Shown: piece by piece, positions 51,787 through 55,044 of the stretch
Layout of the letters: each line of letters starts with the position of its first letter
Position numbering within the stretch: position 1 is the first letter of the stretch
Origin: Actinomycetota bacterium
GTDB lineage: Bacteria > Actinomycetota > Actinomycetes > Nanopelagicales > Nanopelagicaceae
Length of the DNA: 55,044 nucleotides
Assembly: GCA_947372165.1 (NCBI GenBank)
Contig: CANBSP010000009.1
Coordinates: 1-55,044 of the forward strand
Direction of reading: 5' to 3'
Made by a program: the position numbers and the translations under genes
Notes under the pieces: generated by a model
The model's input: the letters and a program-made list of their open reading frames with translations, nothing else
Databases searched by the model: none
What the model was told of the DNA's origin: nothing

Positions 51787-52542
51787 ATGGCCTACATCGA
51801 CCTTCGTGGCCATCAAGTCTGGTCCAATGAGTTCGCTAATAATGGTGAACCACTGCTCTCGTTACATGGCGGCTTAAGCGCATCGCATCGTTGGGATTGG
51901 ACCATTCTGCCCGCGGTGGAGAAGCAATTCCATATGTACTCCTACGATCGCACAGCCCATGGCCGCACTGGTGTTCGTCCAGGTTTCTATCACTTTGAAT
52001 TTCAACGCGATGAAGCGATCGCCTATATCGAAGATGTTATTAAGGAGCCGACTCATATGATCGGCCATAGCGATGGCGGAATCATTCCCCTCATGGTTGC
52101 GATTACCCGACCTGATTTAGTGAAATCGATCGTTGCGATTGGTGCCAACTTCCATTGGGATGCTGGATTTTCCGGTGATGAATTTGATGGTGAGATTCTG
52201 ATCTCAGAAGAAGATGCGGCCGAATATGCCGAGCTCTCCCCCGATAGCCCAGAGACACAGATCGGAATCATCCGTAAAGCGATGGAAGTCTGGAAGTGCG
52301 AGCCAAACCTCACTACAGGCGATCTAGCAAAGATCACCTGCCCAGTTCTTGTGATGGCGGGTGAGGAAGAACCATTCAGTAATCACCACACCGTTGATCT
52401 TTATGAAGCACTCAATGATGCCGATCTCGCAATCATTCCTGGTGCAACCCATTCGGTGATGAAAGATAAACCCGAACTTGCTTTAGCAGTTATTAGAGAC
52501 TTTTATTCGGGATTAGCGCTGCGCCACTCACAAGAGAAATAG
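51787..52542 (+). CDS. alpha/beta-fold hydrolase
   Basis: 251 aa. LSLHGGLSASHRWDW is the oxyanion segment, MIGHSDGGIIPLM holds the nucleophile Ser, PVLVMAGEEEPF the acid region, and PGATHSVMKDKPELA the catalytic His. The acid could be Glu or Asp. The substrate is unknown; relatives are esterases, haloperoxidase-like or lactonases. It probably shares the ndh transcript. Its last 15 bases overlap the end of the LuxR gene on the other strand. Confidence 0.85.
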   Translation: MAYIDLRGHQVWSNEFANNGEPLLSLHGGLSASHRWDWTILPAVEKQFHMYSYDRTAHGRTGVRPGFYHFEFQRDEAIAYIEDVIKEPTHMIGHSDGGIIPLMVAITRPDLVKSIVAIGANFHWDAGFSGDEFDGEILISEEDAAEYAELSPDSPETQIGIIRKAMEVWKCEPNLTTGDLAKITCPVLVMAGEEEPFSNHHTVDLYEALNDADLAIIPGATHSVMKDKPELALAVIRDFYSGLALRHSQEK

Positions 52543-55044
52543 TTCAACTGCCCGTTCGATCGCCTCACTTCGAGATTCGACCCCGATCTTTCGATAAACA
52601 TTCTTAAGGTGAGTCTTGATCGTATTGTGGGAGATGTGAAGCGAAGAGGCGATCTGAGTAATCGGTAACCCCGTTGATAACCGGCGCAAAATATCTAGTT
52701 CGCGCTTTGTGAGAGGCTCTCGCAATCCCATCGATCCCCGAAGCGAGTCCGCTTGATTCTTTCTCACAAGCATTGCAAGTTGTTCCATAAAGACTGTTGG
52801 TTGATTATTGGCAAGGGTTAAAAGTAAATGTTGAACTTCTGGCGATTGGTTGAGGAATATCGCTTTGGCGCCCTGTGCCATTGCGAGATCGACAGCACGC
52901 TTCAAGTGTTCTAGCGCCTCATGTGGGTATTTCTTGTAAACCTCGGCAGAGATGAGCGCTTTAATCAACTCAGCTCGAGGATTAGCACTCGGATACTCGT
53001 CAAGTATTGCTTGTGCAGAAGATGGATTTGCCAGCGCGCTATACGTCTTCTTGAAAGCAATAGTTGTCGGGGTATCAGACATTCGGTAGAGAAGTTCTCC
53101 AATTCTCTCTGTGTCATTGAGTTTGACCCGGATCAAGAGCTCATGTTCATCAAGAATTCTGAAAATCTCTGGGTCAAACTCTGATCCAGCAAGCCTTTCC
53201 CGAGCTGACCGCAAAATATTGAGTGCTTCACTTGCGCGATTTGCAGATGCATAAATAAGCGCGCGCTTTGCACGATAAGCCACGTACCAAGGCCATACCT
53301 TATGGCGAAGGGCAAGCGGTTCAAAGTTATCGAGAATCTCCAGAGCAAGGACCTCTTCACCCGATTCTCTGTTGTACTCAGCAAGTACATAGGCTGAATC
53401 AAATGAACCATAAACTCCAACGATGTTATGTGCGATTGTTGCGCGTTGAGTAACATGCGCAAAGTCAAAAGCTCTCTTAAATCGTCCTTCAGCGAGAGCT
53501 ACCAATGACTGCGTTGCGGTAGCAATCACTTCTGTAACTAAAGTATCTTCAGGATATTCAATGAGTGAGGCATAGCGAATAAGGCCATCGTAATCTTCGC
53601 GGAGAAAAGCTACGGATGCCGCAAGACGAAGTACATTCGTAACTCGTATTCCTGCCGACCCATACTCAGACTTTGAATCTGCGGAGGCGAGCATCTCCTC
53701 CGTGATTGCGATTACCTCTTGGAATCGTCCTAGGTTGAAGAGAGCTCTGACGCGTAAGCCTCGAATTTCAACGATGTACTGTTCGGGTGAAGAGATGGTT
53801 GGGAATTTTGATTCAATGAGGTTGCACAGTGCCAATACTTCAAGATTATTGCCCTTCATTAATTCAATATAGGTCCGCAACGTATCTTCATTGAGCGCTG
53901 TCGTGCCACCCAAATTAATGAGAGGTGCGATACGTGCTAGCCATTTTTCGAGGAGTGCGATATCTCCACCATTGATGATGCGAGACAAATAGTGAAGGGA
54001 TTTTTTTGCCACAAGATCATCCGCTTCAATAAGTCCATAGACCTCAATCGCCCCGATTGGGCTTCCTTTTTCTTCAAGCAGAGCCGCTGATTTCATCGCA
54101 TATTCGAGGAACGCCGTGCGATTGGCTGACAATCCACGAAGTAACTCCTCTTTAATCATTGGATTTATCTTGAAAATTCCACGTTCAACTTCGGTAAGGA
54201 ATACACCCTGGTTGCTTAACCGCAGTAGGGGATGATCCTCACTCGAGATAATGGGTGAATGATTGAGACGTTGTGCGATGTCGAAGGTGATCTCTTCAAT
54301 GAAAATCAAATGTTCGAGATACTCTCGATCTCTCTCTGAGAGGCTTTGAACTGTGGCAGCGACGATGAGGGATTCGGTGATTTTTTGAGAAACCGGAGTT
54401 TCCTTATTGCTTTGACGATTGATGAGCATTTGAATGCCTGCAGGCCAGCCTTGAAGATCATCGAAAATTCGGCGAACTTCTGGATCGGCATAATCAAGGT
54501 CATGTTGCGCCAATATCGCGCGTAGTTCCGATTCATTAAAGCGAAGGTCTACGGCTGTGAGGAAGTCCAGAGCATCTAATTTGGCTGCTCTCGCAAAAGA
54601 TTGAACTGGCATAGAAGTTCGAAGGGAGAGTGTGCGAATGTTCAGAGGTGACATCTCAGCGAAGGCTTGTAGTGCTGGAGTAAATTCTGGCGAGAATTGA
54701 TCGACGCCATCCCATATCAACGTAATCATCTGGTCGATTCTCCCCAGATCATTTGCCAATTTTCGAGTAATCTCAACATAATCAAGATCGGACGTAACCA
54801 ACTCTTCTGCCCATGGCGCAAAGTTCGAAAGAACTCTTCGCAGGCCTTGAATGATGTGGAAGATGGAATCCCGCGCGCTATCTCTTGCATCGATGTTGTA
54901 CCAGAAAACGGGACCATCAATACGAGCTGCCCACTGAGAAGCTAAGACACTCTTTCCGAAGCCACCGGGGGCAACAGCGAATGTTGATCGAGGAGCTGGA
55001 CGGTTGATTCGTTCAATCAATCGCTCACGAAGGAGGAAATGAGG
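52528..55044 (-). CDS. MalT/LAL-type LuxR-family regulator, 5' end outside the window
   Basis: At least 838 aa. The part at the window edge reads FLLRERLIERIN, the usual start of the MalT family, so only a few N-terminal residues are missing; a TTG at 55020 is not the start. Walker A is APGGFGKSVLASQWA; a long TPR-like helical region follows; the last 60 residues are a LuxR HTH (LTKRELDILRRLSTGLPI, ISHNTIKTHLKNVYRKIGV). Such STAND ATPases act as ATP- and ligand-dependent activators. The ligand is unknown; adjacent hydrolase or transport genes may be targets. It ends overlapping the hydrolase gene. Confidence 0.92.
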   Translation of the reverse strand, partial: PHFLLRERLIERINRPAPRSTFAVAPGGFGKSVLASQWAARIDGPVFWYNIDARDSARDSIFHIIQGLRRVLSNFAPWAEELVTSDLDYVEITRKLANDLGRIDQMITLIWDGVDQFSPEFTPALQAFAEMSPLNIRTLSLRTSMPVQSFARAAKLDALDFLTAVDLRFNESELRAILAQHDLDYADPEVRRIFDDLQGWPAGIQMLINRQSNKETPVSQKITESLIVAATVQSLSERDREYLEHLIFIEEITFDIAQRLNHSPIISSEDHPLLRLSNQGVFLTEVERGIFKINPMIKEELLRGLSANRTAFLEYAMKSAALLEEKGSPIGAIEVYGLIEADDLVAKKSLHYLSRIINGGDIALLEKWLARIAPLINLGGTTALNEDTLRTYIELMKGNNLEVLALCNLIESKFPTISSPEQYIVEIRGLRVRALFNLGRFQEVIAITEEMLASADSKSEYGSAGIRVTNVLRLAASVAFLREDYDGLIRYASLIEYPEDTLVTEVIATATQSLVALAEGRFKRAFDFAHVTQRATIAHNIVGVYGSFDSAYVLAEYNRESGEEVLALEILDNFEPLALRHKVWPWYVAYRAKRALIYASANRASEALNILRSARERLAGSEFDPEIFRILDEHELLIRVKLNDTERIGELLYRMSDTPTTIAFKKTYSALANPSSAQAILDEYPSANPRAELIKALISAEVYKKYPHEALEHLKRAVDLAMAQGAKAIFLNQSPEVQHLLLTLANNQPTVFMEQLAMLVRKNQADSLRGSMGLREPLTKRELDILRRLSTGLPITQIASSLHISHNTIKTHLKNVYRKIGVESRSEAIERAVELFLL

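Noticed and set aside
1-55044. CRISPR array, transposase, integrase, prophage or toxin-antitoxin pair
   Set aside because: I found no repeat-spacer pattern and no product of these kinds in any supported gene.

Overview
The window looks like a compact, streamlined actinobacterial chromosome of roughly balanced base composition. Evidence for Actinobacteria: the acyl-CoA carboxylase set with a small epsilon subunit, an actinobacterial-type DapD, small DUF3117 and DUF3263 proteins, a split htrA/tatB block and an Mrp ATPase in an order that recalls the mycobacterial dapD-to-MgtE-domain region. Genes are packed with 1-4 base overlaps, convergent genes abut or overlap, and no gene-free stretch exceeds about 240 bases. 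A free-living freshwater lineage such as Nanopelagicales (acI) fits the gene content, but that assignment is inference. I saw no insertion sequence, prophage, CRISPR array, rRNA or origin.

Layout. 1-4.1 kb: tRNA-Met (cut by the window edge), tRNA-Thr, a membrane-anchored DMFase-beta-like protein, nitroreductase, msrB, a CoA-binding protein, a small eRF1-like protein and tRNA-Tyr. 4.2-14.8 kb: nucleoside salvage. psuG-psuK-cdd-add-P450-nucleoside hydrolase run on the plus strand, deoC plus a split two-gene ALDH16-like pair on the minus strand, then a second nucleoside hydrolase and a PHP phosphoesterase. 14.8-25.1 kb: EamA exporter, a probable Mg2+ Nramp-related transporter with a soluble MgtE-N/CBS partner, mrp, tatB, htrA, O-methyltransferase, pepA, DUF3117, a region-4-only sigma-like protein, LOG and dapD. 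25.1-28.6 kb: SpoIID/LytB protein, glycosyltransferase and UDP-glucose dehydrogenase (cell surface). 28.6-37.9 kb: amino-sugar and MurNAc catabolism. 37.9-44.2 kb: purE, purK, birA, then accD-accE-maf-biotin carboxylase. 44.2-50.3 kb: purine nucleoside phosphorylase, a PGM2-like mutase, a BMP nucleoside-binding protein, trpS, a CNNM/HlyC protein and DUF3263. 50.5-55.0 kb: type II NADH dehydrogenase, an alpha/beta hydrolase, and a MalT/LAL-type LuxR regulator that runs off the window.

How they work together. Two scavenging economies dominate. Nucleosides are deaminated, hydrolysed or phosphorolysed, and the pentose phosphates go to DeoC and central metabolism. Cell-wall sugars are imported by an ABC system (no ATPase gene here), phosphorylated by a BadF-type kinase, and MurNAc-6-P is cleaved by MurQ. 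The resulting GlcNAc-6-P goes through NagA and a SIS deaminase. A GlcD-type FAD oxidase in the same operon is well placed to oxidise the D-lactate that MurQ releases. A MurR/RpiR regulator sits in the middle, with a palindrome over its own promoter.

Expression. At least 15 operon-leading genes carry TANNNT exactly six bases before an ATG or GTG, and four more carry it seven bases before. This implies widespread leaderless mRNAs and corrects several start codons. The birA/accD pair reads out in both directions from one 17-base gap holding two superimposed -10 boxes.
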